Shown here: positions 35,630-46,628 of the stretch, one piece after another
Layout: every line of letters starts with the position of its first letter
Position numbering within the stretch: the stretch's first letter is position 1
Source: Kitasatospora sp. SUK 42
GTDB lineage: Bacteria; Actinomycetota; Actinomycetes; Streptomycetales; Streptomycetaceae
Length of the DNA: 64,000 nt
Reading direction: 5' to 3'
NCBI RefSeq assembly: GCF_015776785.2
Contig: NZ_LFMD02000002.1
Coordinates: forward strand, 1,226,854 to 1,290,853
Translations under genes and position numbers: made by a program
Notes under the pieces: generated by a model
What the model was told of the DNA's origin: nothing
Database searches by the model: none
The model's input: the letters and a program-made list of their open reading frames with translations, nothing else

Positions 35630-38188
35630 ATGTATCGCACCGCTTTGCGCAACGTGCTGGCCCACAAGGGCCGACTGCTGATGACGGCGCTGGCCGTCAT
35701 GCTCGGCACCGCCTTCGTGGCCGGGACCATGGTCTACTCCGACACCTTCGGCAAGGCCCTCCGGGACAGCAACTCCAAGAGCTACTCGGACATCGCCGTC
35801 CAGGTCGTGGACCGCGCGGCCGGCTCCGGCGCCTCCGCCAGGCAGAAGAGCGAGGCCGGCTCCGCCACGCTCACCGACGCCACCGTCCAGCAGCTGGCCG
35901 CCCTGCCCGGCGCCGCGGGCGCCCGGGGCGTGGTCAGCGGCTTCACCGGGGTCGCCGACCGCAAGGGCGACCTGATAGGCCAGTTCTGGGCCGCCAAGGG
36001 CGCCAACTTCGCCCCGGGCCAGGACGGCAAGGACCCGCGCTACCCGATGGTCGAGGGCCAGGGCCCGAAGAACGCCAAGGAGATCGCCCTCGACCGCAGG
36101 ACCGCCGACAAGGCGGGCTACAAGGTCGGCGACACCGTCCGGGTCGCCGCCAACGGCCCCGTCGTCGAGGCGAAGCTCACCGGCGTCTTCACCACCGACG
36201 ACCCGGTGGTGAACACCGGCGGCACCCTCACCCTGTTCGACAAGGCCACCGCCCAGCAGACGCTGCTGGAGCCGGGCCGCTACAGCAGCGTCGTGCTCAC
36301 CGCCAAGCCCGGCACCTCCGAGGACGCGCTGCTCGCCCAGGCCCAGCCCAAGGTGCCGTCCGGAAACCAGTTCGACGTCGAGACCGGCGCCAAGCTCCAG
36401 GCCGACGAGCAGGCCGACATCAGCCAGAGCACCGGCAGCATGCGCACCATGCTCCTGGTCTTCGCCTTCATCGCGCTGTTCGTCGGCGTCTTCATCATCG
36501 CCAACACCTTCACCATGCTGGTCGCCCAGCGCACCAAGGAGCTCGCGCTGATGCGGGCGATCGGCGCCAGCCGCAAGCAGGTCACCCGGTCCGTCCTGGT
36601 CGAGGCCCTGCTGATCGGCGCCGTCTCCGCCGTGGCCGGTCTGCTGGCCGGCGTCGGGATCGGTGCCGGGATGCAGTCGCTGGTCGGCGCGCTGAACGAG
36701 AACATGCCGAGCAGCGCGCTGGTGGTCAAGCCGCTCACCGTCCTGGTGACCGTCGCGGTCGGCGTCCTGGTGACCGTCCTGTCGGCCCTGCTGCCCGCCC
36801 TGCGCGCCGCCCGGATCGCCCCGGTGGCCGCGATGAGCAGCGGCGACCAGCCGGCCAGCCAGAAGAGCCTGGTGGTCCGCAACACGATCGGCTCGGTGTT
36901 CACCGCCGGCGGCCTCGCCCTGATCGGCTACGGCGCCTCCACCGGCAACGACAGCGGTCGGCTGCCGGTCGGCGCGGGCGCCTTCCTGGCCCTGATCGGC
37001 GTGTTCGTGCTGCTGCCGCTGCTCTCCCGTCCGGTGGTCGCGCTGATCGGCCCGCTGCTGCGCGGCCTCGGCGGCACCCCGGGCAAGCTCGCCCAGCAGA
37101 ACGCGGTGCGCAACCCGCGCCGCACCGCGGCCACCGCCGCCGCGCTCACCATCGGGCTGACCCTGGTCAGCGGCCTCACCGTGATCGGCGCCTCGGTCAA
37201 CGACACCATCGACCGGGCCGTCACCAGCTCGATGAAGGCCGACTACATCGTCTCGGCCGCCAACCACATGAGCCTGTCCGAGCAGGTGCCCGCGCAGATC
37301 GCCAAGGCCCCCGGGGTGGCGGCCTCCTCGCCGCTCATCGCCGCCTACTGGGATCTCAACGGCACGACCAAGTCGATCACCGGCCTGAACCCGGACACCT
37401 TCGACCAGCTCGCCGAGGTGAAGCTGACCAGCGGCTCCGGCGCCGCGCTCGGCAAGGGCCAGCTGCTGGTGGACCAGGACGTCGCCAAGAAGTTCGGCGT
37501 CACCACCGGCTCGACGATGACCGTGAAGTACCCGGACGAGTCCACCGGACAGCTCACCGTCGGCGGCGTGTACGAGACGGGCGGCATGCTCGGCCCGGTC
37601 CTGGTGGCCGGCGGCGAGGTGGCCAAGCACGAGCCGAAGCCGTACATCGCCGACGTCCTGGTCAAGGGCAAGGACGGCGCCACCGCCGCGCTCAAGCAGT
37701 CCCTCAAGGACGCGACCGGCGCCAACCCGGTGATCGAGGTCAAGTCCAAGCAGGAGGTCCGGGACGGCTTCAGCCAGGTCATCACCTTCGCGCTGAACGT
37801 GATGTACGGCCTGCTGGGGATGGCGGTCCTGATCGCGATCCTGGGCGTGGTCAACACGCTGGCGATGTCGGTCTTCGAGCGCAAGCGCGAGATCGGGATG
37901 CTGCGGGCGATCGGCCTGGACCGCCGGGGCATCAAGCGGATGGTCCGACTGGAGTCGGTGGTGATCTCGCTGTTCGGCGCCGGGATCGGCCTGCTGCTCG
38001 GCTGCTTCATCGCCTGGGCGGTCAACGGCACCCTGAAGTCCAGCCTCGCCGGGCTGACCACCGTCCTCCCGTACGGTCAGCTGGCGGTGTTCCTGGCCCT
38101 GGCCGGGGTGGTCGGCCTGGTGGCCGCGATCTGGCCGGCCCGACGGGCGGCCAGGCTGGACATCCTGTCGAGCATCAAGACCGACTGA
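35630..38188 (+). CDS. FtsX-like ABC transporter permease
   Basis: An 852-residue membrane protein with two FtsX units. TM1 is at the N-terminus (LLMTALAVMLGTAFVAG), then a large extracytoplasmic MacB-periplasmic-core-like domain, a triple-TM block (~residues 280-400), a second TM block and a C-terminal FtsX domain (~760-852). Works with the ATPase at 34791-35564 as a MacB-type mechanotransmission complex. Confidence 0.9.
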   Translation: MYRTALRNVLAHKGRLLMTALAVMLGTAFVAGTMVYSDTFGKALRDSNSKSYSDIAVQVVDRAAGSGASARQKSEAGSATLTDATVQQLAALPGAAGARGVVSGFTGVADRKGDLIGQFWAAKGANFAPGQDGKDPRYPMVEGQGPKNAKEIALDRRTADKAGYKVGDTVRVAANGPVVEAKLTGVFTTDDPVVNTGGTLTLFDKATAQQTLLEPGRYSSVVLTAKPGTSEDALLAQAQPKVPSGNQFDVETGAKLQADEQADISQSTGSMRTMLLVFAFIALFVGVFIIANTFTMLVAQRTKELALMRAIGASRKQVTRSVLVEALLIGAVSAVAGLLAGVGIGAGMQSLVGALNENMPSSALVVKPLTVLVTVAVGVLVTVLSALLPALRAARIAPVAAMSSGDQPASQKSLVVRNTIGSVFTAGGLALIGYGASTGNDSGRLPVGAGAFLALIGVFVLLPLLSRPVVALIGPLLRGLGGTPGKLAQQNAVRNPRRTAATAAALTIGLTLVSGLTVIGASVNDTIDRAVTSSMKADYIVSAANHMSLSEQVPAQIAKAPGVAASSPLIAAYWDLNGTTKSITGLNPDTFDQLAEVKLTSGSGAALGKGQLLVDQDVAKKFGVTTGSTMTVKYPDESTGQLTVGGVYETGGMLGPVLVAGGEVAKHEPKPYIADVLVKGKDGATAALKQSLKDATGANPVIEVKSKQEVRDGFSQVITFALNVMYGLLGMAVLIAILGVVNTLAMSVFERKREIGMLRAIGLDRRGIKRMVRLESVVISLFGAGIGLLLGCFIAWAVNGTLKSSLAGLTTVLPYGQLAVFLALAGVVGLVAAIWPARRAARLDILSSIKTD

Positions 38189-38200
38189 CCCGCCGCCGGT

Positions 38201-38280
38201 CCGGCCGACCGCCCGGGTGGCGGTCGGCCGGCCCCCAGCACGAGAAAGGTCCCCTGCCGGAGGGTTTCGGCAGGGGACCT
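38201..38280. terminator. two hairpin terminators between convergent genes
   Basis: Hairpin 1: arms 38201-38213 / 38219-38231 (13 bp). Hairpin 2: arms 38247-38259 / 38268-38280 (13 bp). They separate the FtsX permease gene from ndh. Confidence 0.8.
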
Positions 38281-38404
38281 TCTACTTCGTACTCCGCCCG
38301 GTCGCACGGCCGGCTGAGCACCACGGAGGTCGTGGTCCGGCGACACTGCCGGGCGGAGGGCCTCCGACTCATACCCCGGCGCTCCCACACCGGGGTCCAG
38401 TCGC

Positions 38405-39772
38405 TTACTTGCTGGCGAGCTCCTTGTCGGCGGCCGGCTTGGCGGCCTCGACGGGCTTGGTCGGCGGAGTGACCTCCTGGATCGGAAGCTGCGGGTTCTC
38501 CATCTGGGAGAGGCCCACCGCCTCGCGCTTCAGGAACATCGCGAGCGTCCAGTCGGTGAAGACGCGGACCTTGCGGTTGAAGGTCGGGACCATCGCGCCG
38601 TGGTACAGGCGGTGGAACCACCAGGCCGGACGGCCCTTCAGCTTGTACTTGCCGAAGAGGATCGCCACGCCCTTGTGCAGGCCGAGACCGGCGACCGCAC
38701 CCAGGTTCTTGTGCTTGTACTCCTTCTGCGGGAAGCCCCGCATGCCGGAGATGACGTTGTCACCGAGGACGACGGCCTGGCGGCAGGCGTGCTGGGCGTT
38801 CGGCGGGCACCAGGCGCCCTCGCCGGCGGCGAGGTCCGGCACCTGGGCGTTGTCGCCGGCGGACCAGACGTAGTCGAAGCCCTGGACCTGGAGGGTCGGC
38901 GCGGTGTCGACGTGGCCGCGCGGGCCCAGCGGCAGGCCGAAGTTGGCCAGCACCGGGTTCGGCTTCACACCGGCCGTCCACACGATGGTGGAGGCGTCCA
39001 TCTCCATGCCGTTCTTCAGCATGACGTGGCCGTCGACGCAGGAGTCCATCGAGGTCTCGATGTAGACCTCGATCTTCCGCTCCTCAAGCTTCTCCTTGGT
39101 CCACAGACCGAGGTCCGGGCCCATCTCGGGGAGGATGCGGTTGGCGGCCTCGACCACGACGAAGCGCATGTCGTCGCGGCTGACGGTCTTGTACAGCTTG
39201 GCCGCGTCGCGGGCCATGTCCTCGATCTCGGCAACGGTCTCGATGCCGGCGAAGCCACCGCCGATGACGACGAAGGTCAGGGCCTTGCGGCGGACCTCCT
39301 CGTCGGTGGTGGACTCGGCCTTGTCGAGCTGGGCCATGACGTGGTTGCGGAGGCCGATGGCCTCCTCGACCGTCTTCATGCCGATGCCGTTCTCCGCCAG
39401 ACCCGGGATCGGGAAGGTGCGGGAGACCGAGCCGGTCGCGACGACCAGGTACTCGAAGGGCAGCTCGTAGCTGTCGCCGGCCGCCGGCTGGATGGTGGCG
39501 ACCTTGCGGGCGTGGTCGATGCCGGTGACGGACCCGGTCAGCACCTCCGCCTGCTTGAGGGTCTTGCGCAGCGGCGCGACGAGGTTGCGAGGCGCGACGT
39601 TGCCGCCGGCCGCCTCGGGGAGGAAGGGCAGGTACGTCATGTACGACCGCGGGTCGACGACCGTGACGGTCGCTTCGCCGTAACGCATCTTCTTGAGGAT
39701 GCGCATCGCGGCATACAGGCCGACGTAACCACCGCCGACAATGAGGATGCGAGGACGCTCCGTGGTGCTCAT
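38405..39772 (-). CDS. ndh: type II NADH dehydrogenase
   Basis: A 455-residue flavoprotein that passes electrons from NADH to menaquinone without pumping protons. FAD-binding GGGYVGLYAA is at the N-terminus; the NADH-binding GGGFAGIETVAEI is at ~170. The C-terminus has an amphipathic membrane-binding region. The upstream region carries Rex-like sites, so expression probably responds to the NADH/NAD+ ratio. Confidence 0.92.
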   Translation of the reverse strand: MSTTERPRILIVGGGYVGLYAAMRILKKMRYGEATVTVVDPRSYMTYLPFLPEAAGGNVAPRNLVAPLRKTLKQAEVLTGSVTGIDHARKVATIQPAAGDSYELPFEYLVVATGSVSRTFPIPGLAENGIGMKTVEEAIGLRNHVMAQLDKAESTTDEEVRRKALTFVVIGGGFAGIETVAEIEDMARDAAKLYKTVSRDDMRFVVVEAANRILPEMGPDLGLWTKEKLEERKIEVYIETSMDSCVDGHVMLKNGMEMDASTIVWTAGVKPNPVLANFGLPLGPRGHVDTAPTLQVQGFDYVWSAGDNAQVPDLAAGEGAWCPPNAQHACRQAVVLGDNVISGMRGFPQKEYKHKNLGAVAGLGLHKGVAILFGKYKLKGRPAWWFHRLYHGAMVPTFNRKVRVFTDWTLAMFLKREAVGLSQMENPQLPIQEVTPPTKPVEAAKPAADKELASK

Positions 39773-39806
39773 ATCCGAAAGTATCCAGCACCGTCCGAAG
39801 CGGCCT

Positions 39807-39824
39807 TCGTGAGCCCGGTCACAA
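39807..39824. promoter_or_regulatory. Rex-like operator upstream of ndh (proximal)
   Basis: Minus strand TTGTGACCGGGCTCACGA against the Rex consensus TTGTGAANNNNTTCACAA: the outer six bases match at one arm and five of six at the other, 35 bp upstream of the ndh start. Streptomyces Rex represses respiratory genes when NADH is low, and ndh is a described target. Confidence 0.6.
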
Positions 39825-40098
39825 GCTCATGGACACCCCGTGCTACACTCCGCGCCCACAAAACCGGGCCCGGCGCGCCGGCCCACCGGCCCCGCCAGTC
39901 CCTCGCGAACACGCGCCGGAGCACCACCCGGCTGAGCAGCAACGATCCGTACGGCGCCTGGGTTCCCGCGCGTGATTTCGATTTTCAAACCTCGGACGAG
40001 GCCTGACCTGCGATCCAGGGGGCCACACCACCGGCAGGCCTTCGGTCCCACATTTCGGACGTAGCGGGCGAGCAGATGCGACGAATGACTGGATCGCC

Positions 40099-40116
40099 AT
40101 GTGAAGAAATTCACGA
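40099..40116. promoter_or_regulatory. second Rex-like operator, distal to ndh
   Basis: ATGTGAAGAAATTCACGA has the exact Rex core GTGAANNNNTTCAC with one mismatch in each outer arm. It lies 327 bp upstream of ndh in the 428-bp gap (39773-40200) before ppx, which otherwise contains no gene. A distal promoter for ndh could lie here. Confidence 0.55.
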
Positions 40117-40200
40117 ACTTTTCCGCACCCACCCGGGCGCGCCCCGGCCCCGGCACCCCGAAACGGGCGCCGGAGCCGGTCGAACCGGCCCTGCGGACCG

Positions 40201-41136
40201 TCAGGAGGCCATGCTCCAGGCGATGCCGTCCAGGATGTCGTGCTCGCTCACGATCACCTCGGCGGCACCGGTCCGCTCCATGATCTCCAACAGCTCCAGC
40301 GCCCCGGCCGCGATCACGTCCACCCGGCCCGGGTGCATCGACGGGATGGCCGCGCGCTCGGCGTGGGTGGCGGCCAGCAGGTCGTGGGCGATCCCGGCGA
40401 CCCGCTCGCGGCTCATCCGGGAGTGGTGGATCCGCTCCGAGTCGTACTCGGGCAGGTCCTGGGCGATCGCGGACACCGTGGTGACCGTCCCCGCGAGGCC
40501 CACCAGGGTGGCCGCGCCGGTCAGCGGGACCACCTCCTCGGCCTTGTCCAGCTCGGCCCGCACGTGCGCCCGGGCCGCCGCGATCTGCTCCTCGGAGGGC
40601 AGCTCGGCGCCGGCGAAGTGCCGCTCGGTCAGCCGCACGCAGCCGATGTCCACCGAGCGCGCCGCCTGCACGTCCGTTCCGCCGAGCACGAACTCGGTCG
40701 AGCCGCCGCCCAGGTCGAACACCAGGTACGGGGCCGGGAACTGGCCGCCGGTGAGCTCCTTGGTGGCGCCGGTGAAGGACAGGTGCGCCTCCTCCTCGCC
40801 ACTCACCACCTCGGGCTCGACACCCAGGATGTCCCGGACGCCCTTGGCGTACTCGTCGCTGTTCTCCGCGTCCCGGGAGGCGCTGGTGGCGACGAAGCGG
40901 GTGCGCTCCGGGCCGACGCCGAAGCCGGTGATGATCTCCTTGTACTCCCGGCAGGCCGCGAAGGTACGGGCCAGCGCGTCCGGGTGCAGCCGGCCGGTCT
41001 GGTCCACGCCCTGGCCCAGCCGGTTGATGATCATCCGGCGGTCGAGATCGGTGATCTCCCCGGTCTCCGGGTCGAGGTCGGCGACCAGCAGGCGGATCGA
41101 GTTGGTGCCGCAGTCGATGGCGGCCACGCGGGTCAT
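40201..41136 (-). CDS. ppx: exopolyphosphatase/pppGpp phosphohydrolase (Ppx/GppA)
   Basis: A 311-residue ASKHA-fold enzyme: DCGTNSIRLLVAD (phosphate 1), FDLGGGSTEF (phosphate 2) and GLAGTVTTVSA (adenosine region). It removes phosphate from polyphosphate or pppGpp. Start 41136 (ATG); a GTG at 41142, overlapping the DUF501 stop, is an alternative that would couple translation. Last gene of the ftsB-DUF501-ppx operon. Confidence 0.9.
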   Translation of the reverse strand: MTRVAAIDCGTNSIRLLVADLDPETGEITDLDRRMIINRLGQGVDQTGRLHPDALARTFAACREYKEIITGFGVGPERTRFVATSASRDAENSDEYAKGVRDILGVEPEVVSGEEEAHLSFTGATKELTGGQFPAPYLVFDLGGGSTEFVLGGTDVQAARSVDIGCVRLTERHFAGAELPSEEQIAAARAHVRAELDKAEEVVPLTGAATLVGLAGTVTTVSAIAQDLPEYDSERIHHSRMSRERVAGIAHDLLAATHAERAAIPSMHPGRVDVIAAGALELLEIMERTGAAEVIVSEHDILDGIAWSMAS

Positions 41137-41138
41137 GC

Positions 41139-41792
41139 TCACTCGGACTCCTGCTCCACTGCGGCCTCCTCGGCGGCGCGCTTCTTCGCGGCCCGCTCGG
41201 CGGTCTTCTGCTGCTTGGCCGCGATCACGGCCTCGTGGTCCTGGCCCTTGACGCGGTTGCGGGCGACCCGCGCACCGGCCGCCTCGACCTCCGCCGGGGA
41301 GACGCAGGGGCCCTTGGCCCACCAGTCCTCCAGCATGCCGATCGCCTCGTCGCCGAGCGGGTTGACGCCCTCGCCGGCCGCCAGCGAGTGGCCGACCAGC
41401 ACGTGCAGGCACTTCACCCGGTCCGGCATGCCGCCGGCGCTCGGGAAGCCCTCCAGCACCTCGATCGCGTCGCGCCGGGCGATGTAGTCCTCGTGCGCCT
41501 TCTGGTACGCGGCCGCCAGCTCCGGGTCCTCCGCGAGCCGGGCGGTCTGCTCCTTCATCACGCCGTCCGCCTCCAGGGTGCCGATCAACGAGGCGGCCTT
41601 GGGGCAGGTCAGGTAGTACAGCGTCGGGAACGGCGTGCCGTCCGGCAGCCGGGGGGCCGTCTCCACGACGTCCGGGTTCCCGCAGGGGCAGCGGTGCGCC
41701 ACGCCGCGCAGGCCGCGCGGCACCCGGCCGAGCTGGGCGGCGATGGCCGCGACGTCGGCGTCGGAGACGGCGGGGTGGTTCTCAGTGGTCAT
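41139..41792 (-). CDS. DUF501 family protein
   Basis: A 217-residue protein with the DUF501 features: RVAHRCPCGNPDVV (Cys pair), PTLYYLTCPKA and LPSAGGMPDRVKCLHVLVGHSLAAGEGVNPLGDE. The C-terminal ~30 residues are charged. Conserved between ftsB/divIC and ppx in actinobacteria; function unknown. Its first 11 bp overlap the ftsB end. Confidence 0.88.
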   Translation of the reverse strand: MTTENHPAVSDADVAAIAAQLGRVPRGLRGVAHRCPCGNPDVVETAPRLPDGTPFPTLYYLTCPKAASLIGTLEADGVMKEQTARLAEDPELAAAYQKAHEDYIARRDAIEVLEGFPSAGGMPDRVKCLHVLVGHSLAAGEGVNPLGDEAIGMLEDWWAKGPCVSPAEVEAAGARVARNRVKGQDHEAVIAAKQQKTAERAAKKRAAEEAAVEQESE

Positions 41793-42291
41793 GGGGGGTG
41801 GGGTCTCCAGCGGGGGACGGTGGAAGCGGACGGGGGGTGGCGGGGGCCAGGGCGACGGTGTCGGCGGCGTCCACCGAGTCCCACACGCTGGCGTACCAGG
41901 GCTTGGCGGCCTTCGCCGAACCGCCGGAGGAGGCGGACGCGGTGGAGGGCTCGGTGGAGGGCGCGGCGGACTGGGCCGTGGCCGGACCGGCCTGATCCAG
42001 CGCGATGTACGGGGTCTCCCCCGGCACCGCGTAGTGCAGCCGGGCGCGGGCCTGCGCCTTGACGTACTCCGGGTCCTGCCAGCGCGCCTTGTCCCGGCGC
42101 AACCGCTCGACCTGCTGGCGCGCGTGGTCGGCCTTCGCCCGCTGGGCGGAGATCTCGGCGCGCTGGGAGATGAACTGCCGCGTCGGGTAGGCGAGGATCG
42201 CCACCAGGGAGCAGAGCACCAGGACGAGGACGGTCGCCCGGCTCGTGAACCGGGGCCGGGCCGCCAAGCCCGGGATCCTCAAGCCTGCCAT
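41782..42291 (-). CDS. divIC: septum formation initiator FtsB/DivIC
   Basis: A 169-residue bitopic protein: a short cytoplasmic N-terminus, a TM helix (residues ~22-42), and a coiled coil (QRAEISAQRAKADHARQQVERL) followed by the DivIC motif DPEYVKAQARARLHYAVPGE. It helps assemble the division complex. Start 42291 (MAGLRIPG) with GGAGG upstream at usual spacing; 42300 is too close to that site. Confidence 0.9.
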   Translation of the reverse strand: MAGLRIPGLAARPRFTSRATVLVLVLCSLVAILAYPTRQFISQRAEISAQRAKADHARQQVERLRRDKARWQDPEYVKAQARARLHYAVPGETPYIALDQAGPATAQSAAPSTEPSTASASSGGSAKAAKPWYASVWDSVDAADTVALAPATPRPLPPSPAGDPTPHDH

Positions 42292-42318
42292 CTCCCGCAT
42301 CCCCTCCTTGGTCGCGAC

Positions 42319-42360
42319 GGTGCCCCGCCGTCCACCCTACGGGGTGAACGGCGGGGCACC
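42319..42360 (-). terminator. eno terminator hairpin
   Basis: 13-bp arms 42319-42331 and 42348-42360, between the eno stop and the ftsB start. Confidence 0.7.
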
Positions 42361-42439
42361 GGTCAGGCTTGCGCTACCGGGGACCTTCGGCCCCACGGTT
42401 TTCGGCCCTCGTACGAGTCCGAAGCGCTGCTGTGCCTCA

Positions 42440-43870
<1,431 letters not shown>

Positions 43871-44054
43871 TTACGACCAGAGCCTAACCGCCCGGGCTTC
43901 CGGGACCACGTTGGCCTCGGCTCCGTCTCAGCGTGTGGCCTCACTACCCACCGGTAGTTCACCTGCTTGCCCCGGCCCGGCCCACCAGGGCCGACGAATG
44001 CGGACGAAGGGGGCCGCTAGGAGCGACCCCCCCTTCGATCCGTCAGGGAACGGC

Positions 44055-44930
44055 TCAGCCGAGCTGCAGGACCTGGCCGGGCATGATCATGTTCGGGTTG
44101 CCGCCGACCGTGCCGCGGTTGCCGTCGTACAGCGCCTGCCAGCCGCCGGACACGCCCTGGGCGGTGGCGATGGTCGACAGGGTGTCACCGGCGCGAACGG
44201 TGTAGCCGTGGCCCGACTTCGGCGCGGCGGCCGGGGCCGACGGGGCGGCCTGCGGCTGGGCGGCGGCCTGCGGGGCGTACTGCTGGTAGACGCTCTGGTG
44301 GCTGGTCCAGTACCAGGCGCCGTTGTTCTGGTACCAGTACACCTTCGCGTCGGCGTCCCAGCCGGCCTTGCCGGGGAAGCCCTGGGCCTGCTGCGGGGCG
44401 GCCTGCTGGGCCGGCTGCTGGGCGGCGGGCTTCGCGGCCGGCTTGGGGGCCTGCTGCTTCGGCGCCTGCTGCTGCTTGGGGGCCTGCTGCTTGGGGGCGG
44501 TCTGCTGCTGCGGCTTGGCGTCCGAGGAGGTGTCGACCGCCGCCGGGGCGCCGCCCTTGCTCAGCCCGGCCTTCTGGGAGCAGACCGGCCAGGCGCCCGG
44601 GCCCTGCGAGGCGAGCACCTTCTCGGCGACCGAGATCTGCTGCGCCTTGCTGGCCTGGTTGGCCTGCGCGGCGTACGCGGTGCCGCCGTACGCCTTCCAG
44701 GTGCTGGAGGTGAACTGGAGGCCGCCGTAGAAGCCGTTGCCGGTGTTGATGCTCCAGTTGCCACCGCTCTCGCACTGGGCGACGGAGTCCCAGGTGGAGG
44801 CCGGGGCCGCGGAGGCGCCGGTGGCGGTGAGGAGCGGCATCGCGAGTCCGACGCCGGCCACACCGGCGACGGCGATGGCCTTCTCGGCCTGGGTACGACG
44901 ACGGTGACGGCCAGTTCCAACGAACAGCAT
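44055..44930 (-). CDS. rpfA: resuscitation-promoting factor with LysM domain
   Basis: A 291-residue secreted muralytic enzyme. Signal peptide to ~residue 41, then an Rpf transglycosylase domain (WDSVAQCESGGNWSINTGNG, GGLQFTSSTWKAYGG, ~45-118). A Gln/Ala/Lys-Pro linker is followed by a C-terminal LysM domain (GYTVRAGDTLSTIATAQG). It cleaves peptidoglycan at germination and growth restart. The leader carries a c-di-AMP riboswitch. Confidence 0.94.
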   Translation of the reverse strand: MLFVGTGRHRRRTQAEKAIAVAGVAGVGLAMPLLTATGASAAPASTWDSVAQCESGGNWSINTGNGFYGGLQFTSSTWKAYGGTAYAAQANQASKAQQISVAEKVLASQGPGAWPVCSQKAGLSKGGAPAAVDTSSDAKPQQQTAPKQQAPKQQQAPKQQAPKPAAKPAAQQPAQQAAPQQAQGFPGKAGWDADAKVYWYQNNGAWYWTSHQSVYQQYAPQAAAQPQAAPSAPAAAPKSGHGYTVRAGDTLSTIATAQGVSGGWQALYDGNRGTVGGNPNMIMPGQVLQLG

Positions 44931-44944
44931 GAAGAGGTCCCTCT

Positions 44945-45110
44945 CCGCACGCCTGCGAGGTGAGCTGTCGGGTTCGGACCGGGAGGTGGCCCGGCCGCCG
45001 TACGCGGAAACGATTCCGCTCGGGCGGCTTCACCCCAAGCCGTGGGGAAACGGCAACAAACCTGGGTCCCCCGCCCCTGCCCAGGGTTCTGGTCGGTTTC
45101 CCGTGGCGCG
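44945..45110 (-). promoter_or_regulatory. c-di-AMP (ydaO-type) riboswitch
   Basis: In the rpf leader on the minus strand the conserved ydaO elements appear in order: GGGGACCCAGG, GGGGTGAAGCCGCC, a GCGGAATCGTTTCCGC hairpin and the 3' block CCGAACCCGACAGCTCACCT then CGCAGGCGT, 15 bp before the start region. c-di-AMP binding turns expression off in the known Streptomyces rpf cases. Confidence 0.93.
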
Positions 45111-45163
45111 GCGGGCAGGATTCGGCGTTCCGCGCACGAGGTCCGCAGCTGCGAACTCCAGGG

Positions 45164-45193
45164 AGACTAGACAGATCTTCAGACCAATCACAA
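45164..45193 (-). promoter_or_regulatory. rpf promoter
   Basis: -35 TTGTGA (45188-45193) and -10 TAGTCT (45164-45169) on the minus strand, 18-bp spacer, ~50 bp before the riboswitch. Confidence 0.55.
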
Positions 45194-45314
45194 GCTCATA
45201 TCGCCCACATCACACAGAAATTACGGCACGTGTTCGATCGCCTACCAACGGCGGCGGTTTGTCCGGTTTGATGGGTGTTCACACCGGTGGTGGGGTCGCG
45301 TCGGCGACGTCCCG

Positions 45315-46628
45315 TCAGCGTGTCGCACCCTCCGGAGCGACGTGCGGGGACCGGCTCTCCGGGGTGAATTCGACCGGCAGTTCCCGCAGTCCACGCATGA
45401 TCAGACCGCCGCGCCAGCGCAGGTTCTCCGGACTTTCCGCGAGTCGCAGATCGGGCAGCCGGGAAAGCAGGGTGGCCAGCGCGCTGCGTCCTTCCAGCCG
45501 GGCCAGCGGAGCGCCGATGCAGTAGTGGATGCCGTGCCCGAACCCCAGGTGGGGATTGTCGGATCGGGCCAGGTCAAGGGTGTTCTCCTCGCTGAACCGG
45601 GCCGGGTCGCGGTCCGCCGCCGCCAGCACCACCAGCACCGGATCGCCGACCGGGATCTCCACCCCGCCGATGGTCAGCGACCGGGTCGCGAACCGCCAGG
45701 TCGCCATCTCCACCGGCCCGTCGTAGCGCAGGAGTTCCTCGATCCCGGTCTCCAGCAGCGCGGTCTCGCCGCGCACCACCGACTCCTGGAGCAGCCGGCG
45801 CTGCTCCGGATTGCGCAGCAGCGCGTAGGTGCCGTTGCCGATCAGGTTGACCGTCGTCTCGAAACCGGCGAAGAGAAGGATGAAGGCCATCGCGGCGGCC
45901 TCGTTCTCCGTGAGGTGCTCCCCGTGGTCGCTCGCCCGGATCAGACCGGAGATCAGGTCGTCGCCGAGGTCCGCCCGCTTGCGGTGGATCAGCTCCAGCA
46001 GGTACGACCGCATCCGCTTCACCGCCCGCCCCACGCCCCCGCGTTGGCCGCCGCCGTGTCGGATCATCATCCCGGCCCAGTCGCGGAAGTCGTCCTGGTC
46101 CTCGGCCGGCACGCCCAGCAGGTCGCAGATCGCGTAGATGGGGAGCGGGAAGGCGAACTCGTGGATCAGGTCCGCCGAACCGCGCTGCGCGAAGCCGTCG
46201 ATCAGCCGGTCGGTCAACTGCTGCACCCGCGGCTCGAACTCGGCCACCCGGCGCGGGGTGAACGCCTTCGACACCAGGCGGCGCAGCCGGGTGTGGTCCG
46301 GCGGGTCGATGTTCAGCAGGTGCGTCATCAGGTCCGCCTGCCGCTCCCCCGGGATGCCCACCCGGCCGGTGCGGTGCGCCTGTTCGCTGTGGTGCGCCGG
46401 GTTCTTCGACAGCCGGCCGTCCGCGAGCGCCTGCCGGGCGTCCGCGTACCTGGTCACCAGCCAGGCCTCCACCCCGCTCGGCAGCGTGGTGCGGTGCACC
46501 GGGGCGTGCTCGCGCAGCCAGGCGTAGGCGGGGTACGGATCGGCCGCGAACTCCCAGGTGAAGAGCTGTGGGTCGGACTGCGGACCGGACTGCGGGTCGG
46601 GCTGGACGGCATCGGGCTGAGCTGGCAT
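45315..46628 (-). CDS. cytochrome P450
   Basis: A 437-residue P450. I-helix FAGFETTVNL (oxygen binding; Glu before Thr-Thr), ExxR in EELLR, and the heme-Cys loop GFGHGIHYCIGAPLARLE. Soluble class I enzyme needing ferredoxin and reductase, neither adjacent. Start 46628 (MPAQPDAVQPDP); an upstream ATG (46784) overlaps repeats. Substrate unknown. Confidence 0.92.
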   Translation of the reverse strand: MPAQPDAVQPDPQSGPQSDPQLFTWEFAADPYPAYAWLREHAPVHRTTLPSGVEAWLVTRYADARQALADGRLSKNPAHHSEQAHRTGRVGIPGERQADLMTHLLNIDPPDHTRLRRLVSKAFTPRRVAEFEPRVQQLTDRLIDGFAQRGSADLIHEFAFPLPIYAICDLLGVPAEDQDDFRDWAGMMIRHGGGQRGGVGRAVKRMRSYLLELIHRKRADLGDDLISGLIRASDHGEHLTENEAAAMAFILLFAGFETTVNLIGNGTYALLRNPEQRRLLQESVVRGETALLETGIEELLRYDGPVEMATWRFATRSLTIGGVEIPVGDPVLVVLAAADRDPARFSEENTLDLARSDNPHLGFGHGIHYCIGAPLARLEGRSALATLLSRLPDLRLAESPENLRWRGGLIMRGLRELPVEFTPESRSPHVAPEGATR

